IMG/VR virus record: IMGVR_UViG_3300047356_000921
Coordinates: 1 to 57,017 of that record
Strand: one strand, 5' to 3'
DNA length: 57,017 bases
From: a virus
Below, piece after piece: positions 37,962 through 48,184 of the stretch. The notes under the pieces were generated by a model that had not been told where the DNA came from, did no database searches, and saw only the letters and a list, made by a program, of their open reading frames with translations. Within the stretch, counting starts at the first letter, position 1, and each line of letters opens with the position of its first letter. A program made the translations under genes and the position numbers.

Positions 37962-38249
37962 CTATAATTTACTGATAGGCGTAGAACTAGAAGCAGACAT
38001 ATTCCATACTTGTTTCTTTTCTACGCCTTTCTTTTGGGCAAATTTTTTGCTATCACAGTTACTACACACATGAAAGTAATTGTTGTTTAGACGTTTAGGA
38101 TCCATACTTCCTCTAGACCGTTCAAACTCTGTATCGCAATTATCACATCTAAAAACACAAACCGTTAATTCACGCTTATAGAGGTGTTCCTTGCCGGTTT
38201 TACTTTTACGGACATGTCGTGTTTGCTTTTTAAATTCTCTTAAGAACAT
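37962..38249 (-). CDS. Zinc-ribbon protein, 95 residues
   Basis: Leftward gene, two bases from the convergent membrane protein. Basic N-terminus (FKKQTRHVRKSKTGKEHLYK) and two knuckles, CDNC and CSNC, about 28 residues apart, with an RSRGSMDPKR loop between. Nucleic-acid binding is likely by analogy. Confidence 0.7.
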   Translation of the reverse strand: MFLREFKKQTRHVRKSKTGKEHLYKRELTVCVFRCDNCDTEFERSRGSMDPKRLNNNYFHVCSNCDSKKFAQKKGVEKKQVWNMSASSSTPISKL

Positions 38250-38282
38250 AACTATATTTACATTAAGATTATAAAAAGCAAC

Positions 38283-38290
38283 GATAAATA
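38283..38290 (+). promoter_or_regulatory. Late promoter octamer GATAAATA
   Basis: 20 bp before the A-type carrier gene, with AAGGA following. It may drive the whole virion block, since the giant gene starts 26 bp after the carrier gene. Confidence 0.6.
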
Positions 38291-38310
38291 ACAGTAAGGA
38301 AACAAGAAAT

Positions 38311-38661
38311 ATGACAGTTTGTACAATAACACCATCAGCAAATCAACAAATTAGTACTTTATGCGAGGAAAACAACTGCTATGCCATTACATTAGACATC
38401 AAAGGTGGCGGATGTGCAGGTTTTGAGTACGCATGGGGAACTGCTCAAGCAGAAGATCTTGAAGAAGGTGACGAAATAGTACAATGTGACAATGGCAACT
38501 TTGCTATTAGTAAGCATTCTGTTATGTTTTTAATAGGAACTGAAGTAGACTATGTAAAGAGTTTAGTAGGATCTAACTTCGAAATAAGAAATCCTAACGC
38601 ACAATCAGCATGTGGTTGTGGTGTTAGTGTAAACTTTAATATGGATACAATTCCACTATAA
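38311..38661 (+). CDS. A-type iron-sulfur carrier (IscA/HesB-like)
   Basis: 116 residues with three conserved Cys: C35 (IKGGGCAGFEY) and C101, C103 (QSACGCGVSVNF), the ligands of the Fe-S cluster or iron. Family fold complete. Carries clusters to apo-proteins such as the phage radical SAM protein. Under a late promoter in front of the virion genes, which suggests that a late or virion process needs Fe-S supply. Confidence 0.92.
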   Translation: MTVCTITPSANQQISTLCEENNCYAITLDIKGGGCAGFEYAWGTAQAEDLEEGDEIVQCDNGNFAISKHSVMFLIGTEVDYVKSLVGSNFEIRNPNAQSACGCGVSVNFNMDTIPL

Positions 38662-38687
38662 GCTAGTTAACTGGAGCAAAGAAGAAG

Positions 38688-41600
38688 ATGGCAAAACAAG
38701 AAATTGATATTGGTGTAGAGGGTAATGACGGAACTGGTGATAGTATACGTGAATCCTTTCGTAAGGTAAACGAAAACTTTACAGAAGTATACGCAGTATT
38801 TGGCGAAGGCGGACAAATTAGTTTTTCTACGCTTAGTGATACACCGGACAACTTAATACCAAACACAATACCATTAGTAAATGACGGGGCAACTGGTTTT
38901 GACCTAACTACATTAGCAAGTGATTCAGCAATTGATGATGATTTTGTTGATAGTGTTCTAATAAGCTATACTCCTAGTAGAGATAAGATTATACTTAGAA
39001 CAACATTTAAGCAACTGTCGCAAGATCTTACACCTACACTAGGCGGGCCATTAGATGCTAGAGGTAACGAGCCTGACAACATTACTGGTATTGCTCTAGG
39101 ACCAAGTGGTGTTACACAAGATGCTGTTAACGCATTTAATCTTGCACACGATACAACTATTACAGTTGATGACCTTGTTATTAACAAAGGTTATGCTGAT
39201 GCAAGATACATTGCAGGCGAACTGCCAATTCGTGTTGAAGACGAGCCAGCAGATGCATCTGAATATACACTTACTATTAGTTCTTATTCTGCAGGTAACA
39301 TTGTTATTGACTCGCATGGATTTGATAGAACAATTAACGGTGTACCTTATACATTCAATGCTGAAGATACAGTACCAACAGCATTAACAAATAACACAGT
39401 TTACTATCTACGATATGCTAACCCAAACCAATTAAGTTTACACGCAACTAAAGAACAAGCAAAAGTTCAGAGTCAAGCAGATGCTGAAGCTAACAAAATT
39501 TATGTTACAGGTGCTATTGCTCTTGACGATATACACACTTTAGTTGATACAGGATATGATGCTTCACTACAAGGATTCTTCTTATCAAACGAAGCAATGC
39601 CACGTAAGAGTATTGTAAGACGTCAAGGCGACGAAATGACTGGGCCTCTTATCTTGCATGATAGCCCCGGGGAACTTTCAGGCTTAACTAGTTCAAAAGG
39701 TGAACTACAGGCCGCAACAAAATACTACGTTGATAATACATCTTATTCTGCAAAAGATAACTTGTTTGTAAGCACACAAGGTGACGATGCAATGGCTGGC
39801 GTGCCTGCAGGTAAAGAAGGTACATCAAACAACTACGCTTATCGTACAATTAATAAAGCGGCAGAACGTGCAGAAGAAATGATTCGTGCATCAGAAGCTG
39901 AGCCAGGACCTTATTTCCAAACTATTACAGTAGATGACGGAGCAAGCAATGCGTTTGTAACACAAGGTGATTTGAACAGCGCATTACCGCAGTTTACTCT
40001 TGCTAAAGACAAGATTGATGCTAACAGAGAATTTGTTATACGTGAAATTACAGCGTATCTAAAATTTACATATCCTGATTTTGACTACAATATTCAATTG
40101 TGTGAAAGAGATCTAGGGTTAATAATGGACAGTATTGCTTTTGATATTGCAAAAAGTTTTAGCGATTCGTTAACTAATGCTAACTCATTAACACGAAAAG
40201 CGGCTGAACGCTATTATGCTAGTTCGTCGGGTCGTATTGCAATTACTAGACAGGCAGTTGAAACTATTGATTCAATTGAAACTGCTAAAGACATTATAGC
40301 CGCTGTACTTTTAGATAGACCATTAAATCAAGTACCAATTAGTGATATAACACAAGACAACATTGCTAAAGTTACTACATCAAGTGGACACGGATTAATA
40401 GATAAAAATATTGTTAAAATTACAACCGTTGCTGGTATGACCGATGTAAACGACAACTTCTATTATGTAAAAGTTGTTGATGCAACATCATTTGAATTAT
40501 TTACAAACGAAGAGTTAACTTTACCAGTTGATAGTAGTGCATTTGGTGTATATGCGTCAGGCGGCATTATTGGTCAAGTTTATCAAACAGATGAAAAACA
40601 AGTATTTGACGGATCACAAGCAACTGCACCTGCAAGAAATGGTGTTGCTGATAAATTTGATCTTGTTGTTGAAATTATTCAAGACGGTCTTGATGCAGGG
40701 CAGGTTACTAACTTTGGTAAAACTTATTATATCTATGTTGATCCAGGTGCCGGCAACTCAACAGACCAAGCAAAATTAGGCAACAAAGACGTTATACCAG
40801 GTAAAGTAATTGTTGGTAAAATATCTGGTGCACAAGGTAGAATTGTAAACTACTATACTAAAACAGATAATGCAAACCCGGATGTTTCTGGTAATAATGA
40901 TGTTATTGAAGTACACTTATTAAAACCAAAAGATTTTATTGCTAACGAAGATGTAGAATACGGAAACTTTGTTAATAAAAAACAAATTACTATTTTTGTT
41001 GAATCAGGTCAGTACGAAGAAGACTATCCAATTAAAGTTAGTGCAAACGTGTCAATTAAAGGTGACGAGTTTAGACGTGTAATTGTAAAACCTAAAAATA
41101 GAATATCACAATCTAAATGGGCCAATACGTACATGTATCGTGACAGGTACTTTGATGGTATTACTGTTGCAGAAAAAGGTGCTAGATTCTACAACCAAAC
41201 TGGAGAGTTCCAAGGACACTTTGGTCGTCACTATCTAAGTGATCCTGAAAAAGAACAGAACATTGGCCTACCTGTAACTAATGCTGGCGGATACAATTCT
41301 GCGGCAGCAATTCTATTAGAAAACAAAAAGTTCATACAAGAAGAAATTGTTAATTTTGTAAACAACAATATTGACGATATTTTATATGACAAGACACAAT
41401 TCCAAGCTGACTTAGAAAATATTTTAACAGGTATCACTTATGATATAGTACTAGGTACTACGTATCATTCAACATTGCAAGGACTAAAGTTTCAAAGAAA
41501 CAAAAGTATCTACAAAGATACAAAATTAAAAAATATTTGGGCGGCGGCACTAACAGAAGCAAAATCAATTGTAGCTACATACGCAAACGTAGGAACACTT

Positions 41601-44600
41601 GCTAATGCTAGTTTTGATGAAATTGTAAATATTATTAATAATGGTAGTATGGATACCGATATTGGCGTAACATATCCTCTTACATTTACTGACTTTGCAA
41701 CTAGTTCATCTAACGCAGTAAATGCTAAAACTAAACTACAAGAAAACAAAGACTTTATTGCGGCAGAAGCATTAGCCTATCTTAAATCAGTTACACCTAA
41801 AAAATATTTAGATGAAGCAATTCGTTTAAGAGATTATAAAAACATAGTTGATATGCTAACCCATGATATACTGTATGGTGGGAATTATGCAACTATTGAA
41901 TTCTGTAAAGACTTATTCATTGATGATGTTATTAGATTAGAAATTACAACTAGACCAGAAACATTGCAAACACTAACACACCTTAAAGACGTTGTTGAAG
42001 ACGTTATACTAGGGCAAGCAGTAACACCAACTGTTGGTAACGCCGAGTCACAGATTACTAGCGGAGCAGTTGCATCTGCAACTGAAGTAGGATTATTAAA
42101 TTCATATATCCAAAAAGTATTTGACATGGTTAATAACGATAACTTGCTTGCACTTGGCAATCAAAATTATCCAACATTAGCAGGCGGCGATGCAGGCAAG
42201 TTAAATGCTAAATCAAGTATTGACGGAAATGTTGGCGCATTGTTACCACAGATTATAACCTTTAATGATAATGGTGTTGACACTGTTCTTACATTTGATA
42301 GTGCAAAATGTGCTAGAGATGTAGGATTAATTGTTGAAGCACTAGTTGATGATTTAAAAATTGGCGGCGATGAATTTTCTCGAGAAGCACAAGGTCAATA
42401 TTTTGAAAGCTATGTACAACAATATAACTCGGGTGGATTTAGCGGACAAGAGAATGCAACTAAAGCGGCGATCACTCAAATTGGCGTAATTGCTGACAGG
42501 CTGTTTGACGGATCTTATGCAACTAACTTGTTGGAGCAAAATGTAAACGATGTTGATTATATTGCTCCGGACTTCAAATACGGAACTGGTGAAAACGGTA
42601 CTGATCTAGTTGTACAGAACTTATTAGCAAAAATAAACTTTGCATTTAATAGATTGTATAACCCACCGAGACGTAATGATGAAATGGATGTATTCTTAAT
42701 GAATGATGCTACAATCTTACGTAACTTAACAGTACAAGGGCATGGCGGATTCTTACTAGTTCTTGATCCAGACGGACAAATTTTAACTAAGTCACCATAT
42801 ATACAAACAGGTTCAAGTTTTTCAAAATCAAAGAATGCTAAAATATTTGGCGGCGGAATGTTTGTTGATGCATACACAGGTAACGTACCTGTTTATGTTC
42901 CTGAAACAATTAATCCAGACGGCCTTGGTGATGTTAGCGGTAAGGTTAATAATTACGAAATTTGGGTACGTTCTGAAGAAGGACAAGGACTGTTTATTAG
43001 ACAGCCTCAACTTCCTTGCCCGTTCTATATAGAAGGTAGACGATTCCAAGTTAATGCAATTTCAGACTATAGTCAGTCAAACGGTTGGTGTAAACTAACC
43101 CTTGACGCTACTTCAAACGAAGGCGATGGCTTTGACGAAACACAATTTGAAGAAAATAGAGGTAACATAGGTCGAGTAATTTATCTGCAAACAGCAGGTA
43201 ACAGAAGTATGCTTGGTAATGACTTTACACAGATTAACGATTTAGGATATGGACTGGTTACAAACAACGGTGCATTTTCTGAGATGGTTAGTATGTTTAC
43301 ATACTATTGTCAAGCGGCATACTATGCTAAAAACGGTTCAGAAATTAGATCACTTAATGGTTCTAATGGTTACGGTAACTTTGGTCTAGTATCAGAAGGC
43401 GCTGATCCAAACGAAATTCCAGATCAAGTTACATATGCTACAGACATGACAATGCCCGGAAAGTCGTATGTGTTCCAACAAAGTGGTTCACCAACTAACG
43501 AAATAACTGAAACTGGTATATATTTAACAGATTTAAAATTTCCACCAGGGCCAAACTCAATTGTACAAATTGATCACGGCACACAAACTATTGATGGGAA
43601 TCCAGTAGATGTAGGCGTAAAACGCTATAGAATTAGTGCAGTATCAAGAGTACTTGGTCAAACAGCAACTGGCGGCATTTACAATGACGATGTATACAGA
43701 TTACAAATTGAAGGTAAACCGGCTGGTGAAAATGGAGACTTTTTCTCCGCACTTCAAGGTACAGTTGCAAATGGCGATTTTGTAGAAATTAGATACTCCG
43801 AGACACACACGTTTGACAAAGTTAGAAACAAATCCGGCGTTGTTGAACGTCCAAGTACAGCTATTAACTTTGACGAATCAGACGAGATTACTTATCGTTC
43901 AGTTTCTTTTAGTGGAGTTAACAACTTTGGTGATAACTTAGGAGATGCTGAAGTACAAACTACATTCAATATACCATACGATCATATTGAACTACCAGTT
44001 GACTATGCAAATGTCGGAAGCGGTAATGGTAACGGTGCAGGTAATACTAATATTGCTATACGTACAGATGACGATACCGGTAATGCTCTTGATGAATTTG
44101 AAATAGCTCGTTTAACTAGAGACATATACGGCAATCAACCGCCTGTATCAACACTATATCCGAATGCACATGATTTGATTGCACGTAACTTACGATTTGT
44201 GCAAGAAGAAGTTGTTGCATGGATCAATGCTAATAATATTGTACCTGGTGGTTATAATCAACGTAAATGTTATAGAGATACAGGACTAATTGTACGTGGT
44301 GTTGCAATGGACTTGTTATATGGCGGCAACGCAGGTACAGTACAGAACGCAAACAAATACTATGTTGGTACTGTTTTACAATTACCAGCAGATCAAGACA
44401 GTGAAACAGTTCAAGCAATTGACAAAGCAAAAGAAATTATCAAAGACTATGTGTTAACTAAGACATCTTGGACTGCAATTAACAGTAACGGATATACTCA
44501 AGACACTGGCGGCTCAAATGCAGAAGCAGGATCGGCTACTGCATCAGGTACATTATTTGATATTGTTACAGATGCTATCGGCGACATTACAACTATACCG

Positions 44601-47600
44601 TTAACTAGTACAATAACTGGTTATGCTGGCGGTATGATTTTTGCATATGGCGGTAGAACACACCAGATTGTTGGTATTACTGACAACGGTGGCGGATCAT
44701 CAACAGTTGTTATTGATCCAATGCCGGTAACTGACCTTACAACAGGAAGTACTGAAGGAATTAGTACAGCGTTCACAGAAGACAGAGTCTTGTATGCAGG
44801 TCTTCCAGTTGATAGTACAGGTGAAATTACTATTAAAATATCACTATGTCGTGCAACTGGACATGACTTCACACAAATTGGTACAGGTTCGTTTAACGAT
44901 TCAAACTATCCAAATGTTATTTTAGGTGATCCGGTAGGTGGATTAAATTTTGCACCATACTACAGTGACTCGCCAACAGCAACATCGGCACAAGTTTGGG
45001 AAAGACGTAAAGGTCGTGTGTTTTGGATGAGTACAGACCAATACGGTTTCTTCCGTGTAGGACAGTTCTTTGCAGTTGACCAAGCACAAGGGTCAATTAG
45101 CTTCTCAGGTGAAATTGGTATTACAGGTGCTACTGAATTAGGATTTAAGAAAGGTGTGTCAGTTGACGAGTTCTCAATTGACGACACTATGGTTGACGAA
45201 TCAGATACAGCAGTTCCGGTTGAGAGTGCAGTTGTAGGTTATATCGACAAACGCTTAGGCAGAGATAAAAATGATGCGGCTATTCCAAATGGTGATAGAA
45301 TTGGTCCAAAATATGTAACTGCTACAGGGTCAGTTGAAATGGAAGCTGACTTACAAATGGGAACCAACAAAATTGAAAATGTTGGCACTCCGACTAGTGG
45401 GTCTGATGTAGCTACCAAAGCATATGTTGATGCTGGAGTACTAGGACAAGATAACTGGGACGTACTACGTGAAAGTAGTAAAAATGACATTGCAGTAGGT
45501 GACTTACTTGCTTACACTGGAAACAGAAAAGTTTTAATTACTGTTCCTGATGATGCTTCAGGCAGTGATACATTTGAAGTAGGAGATACTATTGAAAATG
45601 CAAGTAGCAATAAAACAGCAGTTATTAAAGACATTGTTCAAACTACTGATACAGTAGTAGGAGAAAACGAACCTGGAAACAATATTTGGATACTAACATA
45701 CGAACTAACTGCTGGTGCAGACTTTGTTGCAGAACAAATTGAAGGCACAGGTGGCAAAGCAGATGTAAGTGCAACTATATTACGTGGACCATTTGATGAA
45801 ATTGGTAATGCTTCAAATAGTAGTAATAGTGATGTTTCGTTTACGCTTACTCGCCAACCAGATATACTAAACGGATCATTAGCAGGTTCGATTGGTGAAT
45901 ACGATATACAGCTGAGAGCTGGCGTAGTTGAAAATGCTGATGTTAGTGGAACAGCAAGCATTGTACAAAGTAAACTATTGCTTGAAAGAGCAGGAGTACT
46001 TGATAGTAGTGCATCATTGTTAGGCGCATCAGGCGATGCAGTTGGTCAAACAAACAGAGGTCTAGCGGCATTTGATGCTAATCACTTTACTGAAGAAGTT
46101 GAACTTACAGTAAGTGCTAATATTACTGCAAATGCAGGCGACTATATCTATCAAGGAGCATTGTACGGTGAAGTAGTTGCTAATGTTAGTAATAGTGTAC
46201 TTGTTAAAATTAGAACAAATGATCAATTTATATCAAGTTCAACAGTATTACAAAAAGCAATATTTACAAACGGCCAGCAGGCAGCACCAACATCATTAGG
46301 TGTACAATGTACGTCTGTAAAAGTATCAGGCTTTATTGGGCTATTGCCTAGATCAATACAGCTAACTGACTTGGCGCCAATAACTACCGATACCGTAATA
46401 GGTAGATCGACAACAGGTACAGGCGATACTGAATTAGTTCCATTTGCAGATATAGCTAAACAAGGTTTTGCAATTGAAGATAAAGATTTTGATCAAAGTG
46501 TAATTTCTAAAATTTCAGGGCAAAGACTTAACTTTGGAAGTGAAGTAACAGTAGTCAACGGTGAAACAATTACTCAAGGTAATATTGAAGGACAAGTACA
46601 AGGTTCAGTGTTTGGTGAAACTTCATTTTATGTTGTTGATGCTATTAATACACAAACAAGTAACCCAGCTAACTTTTCAAACGGTGCTGTAACAGGCAGT
46701 GTAAGTGGATCAATTGGTAACGTAACAGCCGTTAATACTAGTGTAAACTTGCTTGGCGAAGCAATGGTTAAACTAGACGACGGTGTTTACGGAAGTGTAC
46801 CGATTAGTACAGGTAACTCTAGTGATAGTATTGCAAGAAGAACAGCAAGTGGTGGTCTACAGGTTGAATCACTTATATTAGGTGGATCGAGTACAAACAC
46901 TGTGCTTTCAGAATCTGGTGGTACATTAACATTCTCAACACTAACTGGTGGTAAGATTTTAGAAGCTAGTGGCGCAACTGCTCCAACTGTTACAACAGGC
47001 GGCAGACTGCAAATTGGCGACACAGCTATTACGGCTGCCAATAGTACTTTTTATGATAATACTATTTACGGCGCTGGCGGCGCAAGTGAAGAACAATCTG
47101 CGCTTGCTACACGATGGATTTATACATCGTTCATTGAAGCTGGCGGAGAAAAAGGAGCTGGTTCAACTGGTATATCAATCGGTGCAGGAACTGGATTTGA
47201 CAGTTCTGCCGCAGACGTAATATCATTAATTACAGGCGGTGCTGAACAATTAATAGTATCGTCAAGTACAATGACTGTTAACAATAATATGACAGTTAGC
47301 GGAGAACTAAACGTAAGTGGCGGAAGTTTAATTGAAACTATTGCCGGCGACATTAGAGTTAGAAATGCCGTAGACAATGCTAACTTGTTTAATGTGTCAG
47401 GATCAAATGGTAATACAACCGTTGCAGGTACACTAGGAGTTACTAGTTCAATTAGTACAAACACTAGTTTGAGTGTTGGCACCAGCGCAACATTCGGAGG
47501 CGGTTATGGTAGTACTGGTGTAACAATTAGTAGTGCAGGTGCTATTAGTGCAAACAGTAATATTATTACTGGCGGTAACTTAACAGTTGATGGTAATACT

Positions 47601-48152
47601 ACACTAAAAGGCAATATGGACTTTGGTAATGCTTCAACAGACACATTAACATTTAATTGTAGAGTTGATAGTGCAATTATTCCAACAGGTACACGAAACT
47701 TAGGTAGTTCAACAAACGCATGGAGTACAGTATACGGCGGCACGTTTAGTGGTACAGCAACTACAGCAAAATATGCTGACTTGGCAGAAAACTATTTAGG
47801 TGATGCAGACTACGAACCAGGTACAGTTGTTGTGCTAGGTGGCGATGCAGAAGTTACTACAACTAACAAAAAAGGTGACACAAGAGTTGCTGGAGTTGTT
47901 ACAACTAATCCAGCACACTTAATGAACAGTGCATTAGAAGGCGATTACGTTACAGGCATTGCACTAGCAGGTCGTGTTCCGTGTAAAGTAATTGGCGTAG
48001 TTGCTAAAGGTGACATACTAGTTTCAAGTGCTATTCCAGGATATGCTATGGTAGATAACAATCCGTCATACGGTACTATAATTGGTAAAGCAGTAGCATC
48101 AAAAGAAGATAACGAAAGAGGTTTTGTTGAAGTGTTAGTAGGCAAATCATAA
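38688..48152 (+). CDS. Giant fibre/virion structural protein, 3154 residues
   Basis: N-terminal head-piece EIDIGVEGNDGTGDSIRESF then RKVNENFTEVY is shared with other fibre proteins here. Next come beta repeats and GYADARY-type segments, a NLFVSTQGDDAMAGVPAGKE block typical of fibres, and a helical module of about 70 residues repeated five times (see findings). Then GLFIRQPQLPCPFYIEGRRF, further collagen-free beta repeats, and a C-terminal cap with YADLAENYLGDADYEPGTVV and GIALAGRVPCKVIG, found at the ends of many phage fibres. No membrane segment. Likely long tail fibre or whisker; exact virion place unknown. Confidence 0.9.
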   Translation: MAKQEIDIGVEGNDGTGDSIRESFRKVNENFTEVYAVFGEGGQISFSTLSDTPDNLIPNTIPLVNDGATGFDLTTLASDSAIDDDFVDSVLISYTPSRDKIILRTTFKQLSQDLTPTLGGPLDARGNEPDNITGIALGPSGVTQDAVNAFNLAHDTTITVDDLVINKGYADARYIAGELPIRVEDEPADASEYTLTISSYSAGNIVIDSHGFDRTINGVPYTFNAEDTVPTALTNNTVYYLRYANPNQLSLHATKEQAKVQSQADAEANKIYVTGAIALDDIHTLVDTGYDASLQGFFLSNEAMPRKSIVRRQGDEMTGPLILHDSPGELSGLTSSKGELQAATKYYVDNTSYSAKDNLFVSTQGDDAMAGVPAGKEGTSNNYAYRTINKAAERAEEMIRASEAEPGPYFQTITVDDGASNAFVTQGDLNSALPQFTLAKDKIDANREFVIREITAYLKFTYPDFDYNIQLCERDLGLIMDSIAFDIAKSFSDSLTNANSLTRKAAERYYASSSGRIAITRQAVETIDSIETAKDIIAAVLLDRPLNQVPISDITQDNIAKVTTSSGHGLIDKNIVKITTVAGMTDVNDNFYYVKVVDATSFELFTNEELTLPVDSSAFGVYASGGIIGQVYQTDEKQVFDGSQATAPARNGVADKFDLVVEIIQDGLDAGQVTNFGKTYYIYVDPGAGNSTDQAKLGNKDVIPGKVIVGKISGAQGRIVNYYTKTDNANPDVSGNNDVIEVHLLKPKDFIANEDVEYGNFVNKKQITIFVESGQYEEDYPIKVSANVSIKGDEFRRVIVKPKNRISQSKWANTYMYRDRYFDGITVAEKGARFYNQTGEFQGHFGRHYLSDPEKEQNIGLPVTNAGGYNSAAAILLENKKFIQEEIVNFVNNNIDDILYDKTQFQADLENILTGITYDIVLGTTYHSTLQGLKFQRNKSIYKDTKLKNIWAAALTEAKSIVATYANVGTLANASFDEIVNIINNGSMDTDIGVTYPLTFTDFATSSSNAVNAKTKLQENKDFIAAEALAYLKSVTPKKYLDEAIRLRDYKNIVDMLTHDILYGGNYATIEFCKDLFIDDVIRLEITTRPETLQTLTHLKDVVEDVILGQAVTPTVGNAESQITSGAVASATEVGLLNSYIQKVFDMVNNDNLLALGNQNYPTLAGGDAGKLNAKSSIDGNVGALLPQIITFNDNGVDTVLTFDSAKCARDVGLIVEALVDDLKIGGDEFSREAQGQYFESYVQQYNSGGFSGQENATKAAITQIGVIADRLFDGSYATNLLEQNVNDVDYIAPDFKYGTGENGTDLVVQNLLAKINFAFNRLYNPPRRNDEMDVFLMNDATILRNLTVQGHGGFLLVLDPDGQILTKSPYIQTGSSFSKSKNAKIFGGGMFVDAYTGNVPVYVPETINPDGLGDVSGKVNNYEIWVRSEEGQGLFIRQPQLPCPFYIEGRRFQVNAISDYSQSNGWCKLTLDATSNEGDGFDETQFEENRGNIGRVIYLQTAGNRSMLGNDFTQINDLGYGLVTNNGAFSEMVSMFTYYCQAAYYAKNGSEIRSLNGSNGYGNFGLVSEGADPNEIPDQVTYATDMTMPGKSYVFQQSGSPTNEITETGIYLTDLKFPPGPNSIVQIDHGTQTIDGNPVDVGVKRYRISAVSRVLGQTATGGIYNDDVYRLQIEGKPAGENGDFFSALQGTVANGDFVEIRYSETHTFDKVRNKSGVVERPSTAINFDESDEITYRSVSFSGVNNFGDNLGDAEVQTTFNIPYDHIELPVDYANVGSGNGNGAGNTNIAIRTDDDTGNALDEFEIARLTRDIYGNQPPVSTLYPNAHDLIARNLRFVQEEVVAWINANNIVPGGYNQRKCYRDTGLIVRGVAMDLLYGGNAGTVQNANKYYVGTVLQLPADQDSETVQAIDKAKEIIKDYVLTKTSWTAINSNGYTQDTGGSNAEAGSATASGTLFDIVTDAIGDITTIPLTSTITGYAGGMIFAYGGRTHQIVGITDNGGGSSTVVIDPMPVTDLTTGSTEGISTAFTEDRVLYAGLPVDSTGEITIKISLCRATGHDFTQIGTGSFNDSNYPNVILGDPVGGLNFAPYYSDSPTATSAQVWERRKGRVFWMSTDQYGFFRVGQFFAVDQAQGSISFSGEIGITGATELGFKKGVSVDEFSIDDTMVDESDTAVPVESAVVGYIDKRLGRDKNDAAIPNGDRIGPKYVTATGSVEMEADLQMGTNKIENVGTPTSGSDVATKAYVDAGVLGQDNWDVLRESSKNDIAVGDLLAYTGNRKVLITVPDDASGSDTFEVGDTIENASSNKTAVIKDIVQTTDTVVGENEPGNNIWILTYELTAGADFVAEQIEGTGGKADVSATILRGPFDEIGNASNSSNSDVSFTLTRQPDILNGSLAGSIGEYDIQLRAGVVENADVSGTASIVQSKLLLERAGVLDSSASLLGASGDAVGQTNRGLAAFDANHFTEEVELTVSANITANAGDYIYQGALYGEVVANVSNSVLVKIRTNDQFISSSTVLQKAIFTNGQQAAPTSLGVQCTSVKVSGFIGLLPRSIQLTDLAPITTDTVIGRSTTGTGDTELVPFADIAKQGFAIEDKDFDQSVISKISGQRLNFGSEVTVVNGETITQGNIEGQVQGSVFGETSFYVVDAINTQTSNPANFSNGAVTGSVSGSIGNVTAVNTSVNLLGEAMVKLDDGVYGSVPISTGNSSDSIARRTASGGLQVESLILGGSSTNTVLSESGGTLTFSTLTGGKILEASGATAPTVTTGGRLQIGDTAITAANSTFYDNTIYGAGGASEEQSALATRWIYTSFIEAGGEKGAGSTGISIGAGTGFDSSAADVISLITGGAEQLIVSSSTMTVNNNMTVSGELNVSGGSLIETIAGDIRVRNAVDNANLFNVSGSNGNTTVAGTLGVTSSISTNTSLSVGTSATFGGGYGSTGVTISSAGAISANSNIITGGNLTVDGNTTLKGNMDFGNASTDTLTFNCRVDSAIIPTGTRNLGSSTNAWSTVYGGTFSGTATTAKYADLAENYLGDADYEPGTVVVLGGDAEVTTTNKKGDTRVAGVVTTNPAHLMNSALEGDYVTGIALAGRVPCKVIGVVAKGDILVSSAIPGYAMVDNNPSYGTIIGKAVASKEDNERGFVEVLVGKS

Positions 48153-48156
48153 TTAC

Positions 48157-48164
48157 GATAAATA
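48157..48164 (+). promoter_or_regulatory. Late promoter octamer GATAAATA
   Basis: Five bases after the giant gene, 21 bp before the next fibre gene. Confidence 0.65.
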
Positions 48165-48184
48165 TGTAAAATAGGACAAATCGA

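Noticed and set aside
38966-48145. Many leftward and rightward ORFs of 60-120 codons inside the giant virion gene
   Set aside because: They lie in shadow frames of a repetitive AT-rich coding sequence, with low-complexity Ser/Val/Ile-rich products and no spacing or ribosome sites.
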